Of a stretch of 5,499 nt of DNA, positions 1-5,499 are shown piece after piece. A program made the translations under genes and the position numbers. Location: NCBI GenBank assembly GCA_031283975.1, contig JAITAT010000034.1:1-5499 (forward strand), read 5' to 3'. The number at the start of each line of letters is the position of its first letter. The stretch's first letter is position 1. Source of the stretch: Synergistaceae bacterium (lineage in GTDB: Bacteria > Synergistota > Synergistia > Synergistales > Synergistaceae). A model generated the notes under the pieces. The model made no database searches. It was not told the origin of the DNA and saw nothing but the letters and a program-made list of their open reading frames with translations.

Positions 1-924
1 CCCGCCGCCTCCCGCCGCAACCACCGCTTCCTCGACCTTCTTGTTTATCGCCGGCCAGTTGCCGGTCTCGTTCTTGAGATCAACCCCGAACGCGCCGGGG
101 TAACCCATCAACGTCGAGGGAGAGCTTGGCTCCACGCATATCGCTCCGTTGGCCGCGACCTGCTTTAACAGCGGCTCCGTCAGCCCGTCGTTTGTGACCA
201 GGAACGCGGTATCCTTGCCGTATTTTCTGACCCAGTTGGGAACCTGTTCCAGCATGAACTGCTGCGCTCCCGGCAAACCGACGTCGCTGGTAGGATCAGG
301 AGCCGTTTCGAACGAGTACGCAAGCCCCAGATCCTTGCACGTCTCCTCTATGACCGCGCGCCTGCGGGCCAGAAGTTCGAAACCCATGTGGCGGGGAAAC
401 GATATATGGACGAAGGTCTTGGCGCCGAGTTCCTTGGCGGTATGCACCAGCAGGTATCCCCTGGTAATGTTGTCGGGGTTGACCGCGAAGTCGGCTGTTT
501 CCGCCACCATCACCGGATCTTCCTGCGGGTATCCCGCGAAGCAGAGTACGTCTTTCCTCATTTCCTTGATGCGCCTGAATGCCTCGACCGTACCGGGGAT
601 GGCGTCGTCGACCACTATGACCTTGACCTTCGGGTCGTCCGCCAGGCCGACTATCTGCGTAATGGTGGTCTCCATCTCAGCCATAAAACTGTCGGGCATG
701 GTTACATGCCTTATCATGCCGCCGTCCGATACGTCTCCGTACAAACCGATGAGATGTTCCGCCGCGCGATACGTATCCTCCGCCTGAGAGACCGTCATCG
801 TCGCGACCCCAATGTGAAACTCCGGTTCGGCCGCTAGGGCCGCCCCTGAAACCGCAAAAAGCGAAAAGAACGCCGACAGCAGAACCAACAAAAAATACTT
901 TGACGTTAAACAAGCATACTTCAC
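1..924 (-). CDS. Exported DUF3798-family periplasmic-binding-like protein (3' end outside window)
   Basis: This frame starts at GTG (924-922) and stays open for 308 codons to the window edge, so the C-terminus is missing. The start follows a strong GGGAGGG ribosome site by 6 nt. Residues 1-31 form a signal peptide: basic start, hydrophobic run FLLVLLSAFFSLFAV at 11-25, and an ALA cleavage site at 29-31. There is no lipobox cysteine. The mature part reads like a two-lobe periplasmic-binding fold: FHIGVATMTVSQAEDTY (36-52), KVIVVDDAIPGTVEAFRRI (101-119), HISFPRHMGFELLARRR (173-189), DPTSDVGLPGAQQFMLEQVP (210-229), FLVTNDGLTEPLL (241-253) and LMGYPGAFGVDL (272-283). From memory this matches DUF3798, whose function is unestablished. 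The fold resembles sugar or nucleoside receptors of ABC transporters, so ligand capture is plausible but unproven. It is transcribed away from the Trk cluster. About 50-100 residues are probably missing, judged from usual family length. I am confident it is a real exported protein and fairly confident of the family. Confidence 0.85.
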   Translation of the reverse strand, partial: MKYACLTSKYFLLVLLSAFFSLFAVSGAALAAEPEFHIGVATMTVSQAEDTYRAAEHLIGLYGDVSDGGMIRHVTMPDSFMAEMETTITQIVGLADDPKVKVIVVDDAIPGTVEAFRRIKEMRKDVLCFAGYPQEDPVMVAETADFAVNPDNITRGYLLVHTAKELGAKTFVHISFPRHMGFELLARRRAVIEETCKDLGLAYSFETAPDPTSDVGLPGAQQFMLEQVPNWVRKYGKDTAFLVTNDGLTEPLLKQVAANGAICVEPSSPSTLMGYPGAFGVDLKNETGNWPAINKKVEEAVVAAGGGG

Positions 925-930
925 ACGTAT

Positions 931-937
931 CCCTCCC
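931..937 (-). promoter_or_regulatory. Ribosome binding site of the DUF3798 gene
   Basis: Read on the minus strand this is GGGAGGG, 6 nt before the GTG at 924. It settles the start. An overlapping GTG at 926 is followed at once by TGA, and a GTG at 961 opens a different frame that runs against the signal-peptide reading. Confidence 0.75.
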
Positions 938-973
938 AAATATGTCTTGCTTATGAATCACGACTCTTCGTCA

Positions 974-982
974 ATAATACCA
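974..982 (-). promoter_or_regulatory. Candidate extended -10 promoter for the DUF3798 gene
   Basis: The minus strand reads TGGTATTAT, an extended -10 (TGn plus TATTAT, one mismatch from TATAAT). No good -35 hexamer lies 16-18 nt upstream, which is tolerable for an extended -10 element. Transcription would begin near 967 and leave a leader of about 43 nt. The TGG portion overlaps the left arm of the inverted repeat at 980-1002, so a protein bound there could block this promoter. Assigned by motif only. Confidence 0.45.
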
Positions 983-1002
983 CAAAAAGCGGACGCTTGT
1001 GG
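980..1002. repeat. Imperfect inverted repeat in the divergent promoter region, possible operator
   Basis: The left arm CCACAAAAAGCG (980-991) and right arm CGCTTGTGG (994-1002) are complementary apart from three extra A residues in the left arm. The inner five bases AAGCG/CGCTT pair around a GA centre, and the outer CCACAA/TTGTGG match exactly. The dyad overlaps the minus-strand extended -10 and lies about 23 bp upstream of the plus-strand one, so it could hold a regulator of one or both directions. It lacks the flanking T-run of an intrinsic terminator in either direction, and its 2-nt centre would make a poor RNA hairpin. An operator role is inference. Confidence 0.4.
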
Positions 1003-1024
1003 GAAAAACGAACCCGACAACTTA

Positions 1025-1033
1025 TGGTATCAT
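1025..1033 (+). promoter_or_regulatory. Candidate extended -10 promoter for the trkH-trkA-trkH operon
   Basis: TGGTATCAT is an extended -10 element (TGn plus TATCAT, one mismatch from TATAAT). No convincing -35 is present at 16-18 nt. Transcription would start near 1040, just before the ribosome site at 1043 and the TTG at 1059, giving a leader of about 20 nt. That position supports TTG 1059 as the start, because an upstream GTG at 999 would precede the promoter. It shares its form with the minus-strand promoter. Confidence 0.45.
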
Positions 1034-1042
1034 CTCCGTGAA

Positions 1043-1050
1043 AGGCGGTG
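1043..1050 (+). promoter_or_regulatory. Ribosome binding site of the first trkH
   Basis: AGGCGGTG is a one-mismatch version of AGGAGGTG and ends 8 nt before TTG 1059. It is the main reason for choosing that start over the in-frame GTG at 999, which has no purine-rich site in front of it. Confidence 0.6.
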
Positions 1051-1058
1051 GCGTTTTT

Positions 1059-2546
1059 TTGAGGTTACGTGCCGTTTTTAAATTTCTGAGTCTTACGGCG
1101 TTCATAATATCCTGCGGCATGGCGATTATTTTTTTCGTGTCCGCCGTCGTCGAGAGACAGGATAGTTCCGATAGACCGGCGCTCATACGAGCGGTTTTCG
1201 CCGGGTTTGCCGTTGCCGCAGCGCTTGGACGCGCCGGAAAGGGTTCGGACATGTCGAGGATGAGAACCCGAGATATGCTGGCGTCGGTGGCGATGTCGTG
1301 GATTACGGCAAGCGCCATAGGGGCTTTGCCCTATTGGTTTTATGGCGCCGCGCCGACTTATACGGACGCTTTCTTTGAAAGCATGTCGGGGTTCACGACT
1401 ACCGGAGCGACAATATTCCCCAACCTGGACAGCCTGCCCAAGTGCCTGCTCGCGTGGCGGGCTTTGACACACTGGCTGGGGGGTATGGGAATTATCGTCC
1501 TGACTCTCGCCATGATGCCCTCCGCCGGAAAAGGCGGATTGCAGATGTTCGGCGCCGAATCCACCGGAATAACGCCCGAAAAACTCACTCCCCGTCTGCA
1601 ACAGACGGCGCTCTACCTGTGGCTTATATATATGGCGCTCACGGCTGCATTGATCATTCTGCTTTCCGCCGGGGGCATGAGTGTCTTCGACGCGCTGGCG
1701 CATTCCATGGCCGCTATCTCTACCGGCGGGTTTTCGACGCATTCGCTGAACACGGCTTATTTCCACAGCGCGTATCACGAATGGATTTTAACTCTTTTTA
1801 TGTTCCTGTCGGGAGCGAATTTCGTTCTGCATTTCAAAGCGTTGAAAGGCTTGTCACTGAAAAGTTTCGTTACCGATCCCGAATTTCTTTTCTATTCGGC
1901 TTCCGTTTCGGCGATAACACTGATGTTGTCCGCCAACCTTTATTTTACGGGCGCTTACAGCTCTTTTATGGTCTCCCTCCGAACAGGCGCGTTTCATGTC
2001 ATGAGTTTCATGACGACCACGGGTTTTGTATCGGCCAATTACGACAGATGGCCGAGCTTCTCGCGGGCTTTGCTTTTTATCTGCCTCTTTCTGGGCGGCT
2101 GCGCGGGTTCCACCGCGGGAGGCATCAAACAGATACGCCTGATGATAATGTTGGGGCACGCCCGCAGGCATTTATCGCGGATACTCAACCCCCGGTCAGT
2201 GGCAGTCCTTCCGGCGGGAGAGTCTCAACTCGACTCGGCGGCGATATCGTCTTGTTTCGCCTTTTTCGGGCTTTATTTCCTGGTGTTTGTCTGCGGGGCG
2301 TTCGCGGTGAGCCTGTTTGGAAACGACATCATAACCTCGCTCTCCGGAGCCGCGTCGGCGCTTGGAAACGTCGGACCCGCGTTCGGCAGACTCGGGGCGT
2401 CGGACAATTTTTCCAAACAGGCGCAGGCCGCCAAGTGGATATATTCATTTCTAATGTTCTGCGGGAGACTCGAGCTTTATACCGTTCTGGCACTGTTCTC
2501 GGGAACTTTCAGGCGCGATGTGATGACTGAGGAAAGACCGGATTGA
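1059..2546 (+). CDS. trkH: TrkH-family potassium uptake pore subunit, canonical copy
   Basis: This is the integral membrane K+-conducting subunit of a Trk system, 495 residues from a TTG start (TrkH is usually about 480-500). The TTG is chosen for its ribosome site and because MRLRAVFKFLSL aligns with the start of the downstream paralogue, MNFRPVLRFISV. The protein has the family's four membrane-pore-membrane repeats. The P-loops are GFTTTGA (111-117), STGGF (221-225), TTTGF (319-323) and GNVGP (436-440), and all four filter glycines are kept, which predicts K+ selectivity. GGCAGSTAGGIK at 346-357 is the glycine-rich intramembrane gating loop of the third repeat. GRLELYT at 469-475 carries the conserved Arg of the last pore helix. 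HWLGGMGIIVLTLAM (138-152) and LTPRLQQTA (176-184) are further family signatures. It is first in the operon and is followed by trkA after 16 nt. Nothing indicates damage. KtrB is the closest alternative name, but the partner is a double-RCK TrkA. Confidence 0.95.
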   Translation: MRLRAVFKFLSLTAFIISCGMAIIFFVSAVVERQDSSDRPALIRAVFAGFAVAAALGRAGKGSDMSRMRTRDMLASVAMSWITASAIGALPYWFYGAAPTYTDAFFESMSGFTTTGATIFPNLDSLPKCLLAWRALTHWLGGMGIIVLTLAMMPSAGKGGLQMFGAESTGITPEKLTPRLQQTALYLWLIYMALTAALIILLSAGGMSVFDALAHSMAAISTGGFSTHSLNTAYFHSAYHEWILTLFMFLSGANFVLHFKALKGLSLKSFVTDPEFLFYSASVSAITLMLSANLYFTGAYSSFMVSLRTGAFHVMSFMTTTGFVSANYDRWPSFSRALLFICLFLGGCAGSTAGGIKQIRLMIMLGHARRHLSRILNPRSVAVLPAGESQLDSAAISSCFAFFGLYFLVFVCGAFAVSLFGNDIITSLSGAASALGNVGPAFGRLGASDNFSKQAQAAKWIYSFLMFCGRLELYTVLALFSGTFRRDVMTEERPD

Positions 2547-2549
2547 ACT

Positions 2550-2555
2550 GGGGGT
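2550..2555 (+). promoter_or_regulatory. Ribosome binding site of trkA
   Basis: GGGGGT ends 7 nt before TTG 2563 and lies in the short gap after the trkH stop. An ATG at 2556 is nearer but out of frame with trkA, so the TTG is the usable start. Confidence 0.6.
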
Positions 2556-2562
2556 ATGAAAA

Positions 2563-3939
2563 TTGCGCATAGTGATAGTGGGAGGCGGTGAGATTGGTTT
2601 CAACGTAGCGCGCAGCCTCTCGAAGGACGGCAACGACATCGTGATGGTCGAGGAAAACCCCGAGCGCGCCGCGAAAGCGGAGAGCGAACTGGACGTGATG
2701 GTGATCCGCGGAAACGGGGCTCGCCCTAATGTTTTGGAAAAGGCCGGAATAACGCCCGGCGGAGATGTGGAGCTTCTGGTAGCTTGCTCCAGCCGGGACG
2801 AAGTGAATATACTGGCGTGCTGGATAGCCAAGAAAATGGGCGTCGAGAAAGTGATATCGCGGGCTGTGGGGATGGAGTTCACCGACACCGACACATGGAG
2901 CCGCGAGCTGGGCATCGATATGATGGTATCCCCCGAGCGCAGCGTCGCCCGGGAGATAGAAAATCTGCTCGAAACGCAGAGCGCGGTATATTCCTCGGAG
3001 TTCGATGAAAAAGCCGGAATTTACGCGTTCAAAGTGGAAAATGAAAGCCCGATGGACGGCATGACTTTGCTCGAGATGAGACGGCAGAACCCGGAACTCG
3101 TCACGATAATAGTATACGTTCAGCGCGGGAGCGAAGGATTTATACCGAAGGCCTCCGACGAACTTCAGGCGGGCGACCTCTGTTATTCTTTCTGCTATCT
3201 CAACCAGATAAAGGAAATTTCGGAGTTGTATCAGCCCCACAGGATGAAAAAACTGAAACGGGTTATGATAGTGGGCGGGGGCAAGGTCGGGTTTCAAACC
3301 GCGTTTCTGCTGCAAAACAATTTAAAAGGCATTGATGTGCGCATTATCGATATCGATCGCGAAAAATGCAGGCGAATAGCGGGAGAACTGCCCAGGGCGA
3401 CCGTACTGTGGGGCGACGGAGCCGACGAGGAATTGCTGATACAGGAGGGCGTAGAAAACGCCGGAGGGTTTGTGGCAACCACCGAAAGCGACGAGGTCAA
3501 CCTGATTCTGGCGGCGCAGGCCAGGACATTGGGCGCGCGGAAGAGCATAGCGGTGGTCCGCCGAAAAAATTACATGAAACTGTCCGAGGTCATGCCGGTC
3601 GACGCCATCGTGAACAGAAATGACGCGCTCTCCTCGATGCTGATAAGCACGGTGCGATATCCCGGACACGCCGACACCCTCGCGCTGTTGGATCAAATAG
3701 GAGCCGAAACCATACGGGTGACCATCCCCGAGGACAGCCCGGCGATAGGCGTCGCGCTCAAAGACCTCACATTCCCTTCCGGGGCTTTGATGGGGCTGGT
3801 GAGAAGAGGGGGAAAATCCAAAGATCTTTTTATACCGACCGGCTCATCCAGTCTGGCGGCAGGCGACAACGTGATGATTTTCGCCACGCTCGAAGCCGTA
3901 AACGAGACTCTCGAAGCACTGGGGGTCAGTCTGGATTGA
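2563..3939 (+). CDS. trkA: TrkA, double-RCK nucleotide-binding gating subunit of the Trk potassium system
   Basis: This cytosolic peripheral subunit controls TrkH in response to bound nucleotides (NAD(H) and ATP in characterised TrkA proteins). At 458 residues it has the length of E. coli TrkA and is twice that of single-RCK KtrA. Order: a first Rossmann RCK_N domain with GGGEIG at 7-12, acidic MVEEN at 28-32 and GNGA at 50-53; a first RCK_C domain at about 145-225; a second RCK_N with MIVGGGKVG at 235-243, IDIDRE at 262-267 and GDGADEELL at 284-292; and a second RCK_C at about 380-455 containing LTFPSGALMGLVRRG. Both dinucleotide loops look intact. The start is TTG 2563 (MRIVIVGGGEIG), because the beta strand begins at once and no in-frame ATG precedes it. 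The stop overlaps the TTG of the next gene (TTGA). It sits between two trkH genes and presumably serves both pores, which is inference. Confidence 0.96.
   Translation: MRIVIVGGGEIGFNVARSLSKDGNDIVMVEENPERAAKAESELDVMVIRGNGARPNVLEKAGITPGGDVELLVACSSRDEVNILACWIAKKMGVEKVISRAVGMEFTDTDTWSRELGIDMMVSPERSVAREIENLLETQSAVYSSEFDEKAGIYAFKVENESPMDGMTLLEMRRQNPELVTIIVYVQRGSEGFIPKASDELQAGDLCYSFCYLNQIKEISELYQPHRMKKLKRVMIVGGGKVGFQTAFLLQNNLKGIDVRIIDIDREKCRRIAGELPRATVLWGDGADEELLIQEGVENAGGFVATTESDEVNLILAAQARTLGARKSIAVVRRKNYMKLSEVMPVDAIVNRNDALSSMLISTVRYPGHADTLALLDQIGAETIRVTIPEDSPAIGVALKDLTFPSGALMGLVRRGGKSKDLFIPTGSSSLAAGDNVMIFATLEAVNETLEALGVSLD
3921..3926 (+). promoter_or_regulatory. Ribosome binding site of the second trkH, inside the end of trkA
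   Basis: GGGGGT ends 9 nt before TTG 3936 and lies within the last trkA codons. The 9-nt string ACTGGGGGT is identical to the one before trkA. With the TTGA overlap it suggests translational coupling of trkA and the second trkH. Confidence 0.55.
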
Positions 3940-5387
3940 ATTTCAGGCCCGTACTGAGGTTCATTTCGGTAGCGGTGGGAGGGATCACGGCTTCCATGCT
4001 CCTCCCGGCGTTATGGAGCCTGCTCACCGCCGACGAAGGGCTGAAGCCCCTGGCATGTTCGTTCGCCGTTGGAGCCGCGCTATACGCGGCGTTGCGCCGC
4101 GCCGGAGGAAACGTCTCTCTGGGCGGAATGACGGTGCGAGAGGCCATTTTATCGGTGGTTGTCTCGTGGATCGTAGTCTCGGTTATCGTTGGCCTGCCGT
4201 ACATTTTTTCTGGGGCCGTCTCCGGCATCCTGGACGCCGTTTTCGAGGGAATATCCGGTTTTACGACAACCGGCGCCTCGGTGATAACGCGTTTTGGGGA
4301 TATACCTGACAGCATACTGTTATGGCGGAGTTTTTCACAGTGGCTTGGAGGTATAGGCATCGTCGTCCTCACGCTGGCCGTGTTTCCGGTTTCTGGCGCC
4401 GGAATGCGGCTCTACAAGGCGGAAGTATCCGGCCCTTTGCACGAACGTCTCACTCCGCGCATACAACAGACTGCCGCGTTTCTTTGCAAAACCTACCTCG
4501 CATTGACGTGCGCCGAATTTCTGGCGCTGTCCGCCGGAGGACTGGGCATGTTCGATTCGCTGACGCTCTCGTTCGCCACGCTCGCAACCGGAGGTTTCTC
4601 TCCTTACAGAGACAACGTGGGACATTTCGCCGGCAGTTACGTCAAATGGGTGACGGCGTTTTTTTTATTACTCTCCGCCTCCAATCTGACGTTTTTTCAC
4701 TCGATAGTGGATAAAAAGAGCCGCCCGGCGCTTGGCGAAAACCCGGAGCTGAAATTCTACGCGGCGGTGTTCGCGGCGGCCGGGGTCATATCTTCCCTGC
4801 TGCTTTACAAATACGGTGTATTCTCGACCGTGAGGGAATCCGTGTCCGAGGGGGTTTTCCACGCGATCAGCATGTTGTCCACCTGCGGGTTTTTCACCGC
4901 GAACCACGGAGACTGGCCCGCGCCGATAAGGCTTTTGACGCTGGCGCTCATGTTCTGCGGCGGATGCTCCATATCGACGGCGGGCGGTATAACGTGCGTC
5001 AGGGTTCTTGTACTCGTACGGTATATCGAGGCAGAGTTCACGCGTAAACTCCATCCCAGGGCGATAGTGCCGACGAGGCTGGGTGATTCTCCTCTCGATA
5101 CGGCTGTGATATCATCGTGCTTCGCGTATTTCACGGCGTATATAGCCATATTCTCGGTTGGTTTCAGCCTGCTCTGTCTATTTGGGCTCGATTTGACGGA
5201 AGCTATATGGAGTGCCGCGGCAGCCTTGGGCAACGTAGGCCCCAGTCTGGGGTTATCCGGTTCTGACACGAGTTACGCCAGCCTGCCGGACGCTGTAAAA
5301 ATAGTTTATATAATCTTGATGCTGTGCGGCAGGCTGGAAATTTTCACGCTTCTGTCGATTTTCACACCGCGATTTTGGAAACAATAG
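3936..5387 (+). CDS. trkH: TrkH-family potassium uptake pore subunit, divergent second copy
   Basis: This is a second membrane pore subunit, 483 residues and intact, starting at a TTG that overlaps the trkA stop. MNFRPVLRFISV provides the first membrane helix; the next in-frame ATG, at residue 21, would cut that helix. The P-loops are GFTTTGA (108-114), ATGGF (217-221), STCGF (315-319) and GNVGP (432-436). All filter glycines remain, so K+ conduction is expected. WLGGIGIVVLTLAVFP (136-151), RLTPRIQQTA (171-180) and GRLEIFT (465-471, with the conserved Arg) match the family. The third-repeat gating loop is changed: GGCSISTAGGIT at 342-353, where the first copy has GGCAGSTAGGIK. An Ala-Gly pair has become Ser-Ile and the Lys is Thr. 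Gating, or the coupling to TrkA, may therefore differ. It is a clear paralogue of the first gene but not a recent copy. It could form homodimers, or mixed dimers with the first copy; the sequence does not decide this. Confidence 0.94.
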   Translation: MNFRPVLRFISVAVGGITASMLLPALWSLLTADEGLKPLACSFAVGAALYAALRRAGGNVSLGGMTVREAILSVVVSWIVVSVIVGLPYIFSGAVSGILDAVFEGISGFTTTGASVITRFGDIPDSILLWRSFSQWLGGIGIVVLTLAVFPVSGAGMRLYKAEVSGPLHERLTPRIQQTAAFLCKTYLALTCAEFLALSAGGLGMFDSLTLSFATLATGGFSPYRDNVGHFAGSYVKWVTAFFLLLSASNLTFFHSIVDKKSRPALGENPELKFYAAVFAAAGVISSLLLYKYGVFSTVRESVSEGVFHAISMLSTCGFFTANHGDWPAPIRLLTLALMFCGGCSISTAGGITCVRVLVLVRYIEAEFTRKLHPRAIVPTRLGDSPLDTAVISSCFAYFTAYIAIFSVGFSLLCLFGLDLTEAIWSAAAALGNVGPSLGLSGSDTSYASLPDAVKIVYIILMLCGRLEIFTLLSIFTPRFWKQ

Positions 5388-5426
5388 CCGGGCGAAACGG
5401 TTGTTGACGATGAACTGATTTCCGGT

Positions 5427-5498
5427 CTAACGCTTCGAGAACTGCCTCTTTCCTCTCGCGCCCTTCTGCCCGAACTTTTTACGCTCAACCATTCGCGA
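5427..5498 (-). CDS. Basic C-terminal tail of an unidentified gene (5' part outside window)
   Basis: On the minus strand a frame open at the right edge runs 23 codons to TAG at 5429-5427. It encodes MVERKKFGQKGARGKRQFSKR preceded by two residues. The tail is rich in Lys, Arg, Gly and Gln, as at the ends of many RNA-binding proteins such as helicases or RNA-modifying enzymes, but it is too short to name a family. The gene would converge on the second trkH with a 39-nt gap. A second minus-strand frame open at 5488 would overlap the end of trkH and is less likely. The internal ATG could also be the start of a tiny peptide. Confidence 0.35.
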   Translation of the reverse strand, partial: SRMVERKKFGQKGARGKRQFSKR

Positions 5499-5499
5499 A

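Noticed and set aside
149..837. Plus-strand open frames (149-787 and 388-837) and a minus-strand frame (677-961) opposite or beside the DUF3798 gene
   Set aside because: Their translations are low-complexity in Ser/Arg/His and resemble no protein family. The minus-strand frame starting at 924 gives a signal peptide and a coherent binding-protein sequence across the same bases.
980..1010. Intrinsic terminator formed by the inverted repeat
   Set aside because: No T-run follows the dyad on either strand in the right place, and the 2-nt centre would make a poor hairpin loop. An operator is the simpler reading.
999..1058. GTG at 999 as the start of the first trkH, adding 20 residues
   Set aside because: The extra residues are not hydrophobic and have no match in the paralogue, there is no ribosome site before this GTG, and the likely promoter lies downstream of it. 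TTG 1059 has a good ribosome site and aligns with the second copy's start.
925..1058. c-di-AMP (ydaO-type) or other K+-related riboswitch leader for the Trk operon
   Set aside because: The predicted leader is only about 20 nt and the whole intergenic region is 134 nt. No riboswitch core is visible and there is no room for one downstream of the promoter.
1442..2530. Long plus-strand frame of about 360 codons inside the first trkH
   Set aside because: It is the +1 shadow of trkH. Its translation is Arg-rich with no membrane segments, while the trkH frame has every family motif and no break, so this is not a frameshift.
1065..3315. Long minus-strand frames inside trkH and trkA (for example 1065-1778 and 2509-3315)
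   Set aside because: They are antisense shadows of well-supported genes, rich in Arg, His and Ser, with no domains I can recognise.
5306..5488. Minus-strand frame of 60 codons overlapping the end of the second trkH
   Set aside because: It overlaps about 80 nt of a confident gene, has low-complexity Ser/Arg composition and no recognisable features. The alternative frame ending at 5427 leaves a natural convergent gap.

Overview
The window is a dense bacterial stretch with no RNA genes, mobile elements or CRISPR. It is moderately GC-rich, has short intergenic gaps and prefers non-ATG starts. The left-hand gene encodes an exported DUF3798-type protein, a family I associate mainly with Synergistota and some anaerobic Firmicutes. 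Together with the GCG/GGA/ATA/AGG-rich codon use, this makes a Synergistota-like anaerobe my best guess. That assignment is inference and rests mostly on this one gene.

Layout: positions 1-924 (minus strand) hold the DUF3798-type exported protein, cut off at its C-terminus by the window edge. Positions 925-1058 are a divergent intergenic region. It has a candidate extended -10 promoter for each direction, both reading TGGTATnAT, and an imperfect inverted repeat between them. Positions 1059-5387 (plus strand) are a three-gene cluster, trkH-trkA-trkH. The first gap is 16 nt, and the second junction is a TTGA overlap of stop and start. Positions 5388-5426 are a short convergent gap. Positions 5427-5498 (minus strand) are the probable basic C-terminal tail of a gene lying mostly beyond the right edge.

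The plus-strand cluster encodes a Trk-type potassium uptake system. Two different TrkH pore subunits flank one full-length double-RCK TrkA, the cytosolic nucleotide-binding gating subunit. Tight spacing implies one transcript and roughly coupled synthesis. The two TrkH proteins are clearly paralogous and both keep the four selectivity-filter glycines, so both should conduct K+. They are not equivalent: the second has an altered gating loop (GGCSISTAGGIT in place of GGCAGSTAGGIK) and an altered third P-loop (STCGF in place of TTTGF). The single TrkA may therefore serve two pores with different gating, or a mixed TrkH assembly may exist. This is the most interesting point in the window. The DUF3798 gene is transcribed away from the Trk cluster, and nothing in the sequence links their functions beyond the shared promoter region.
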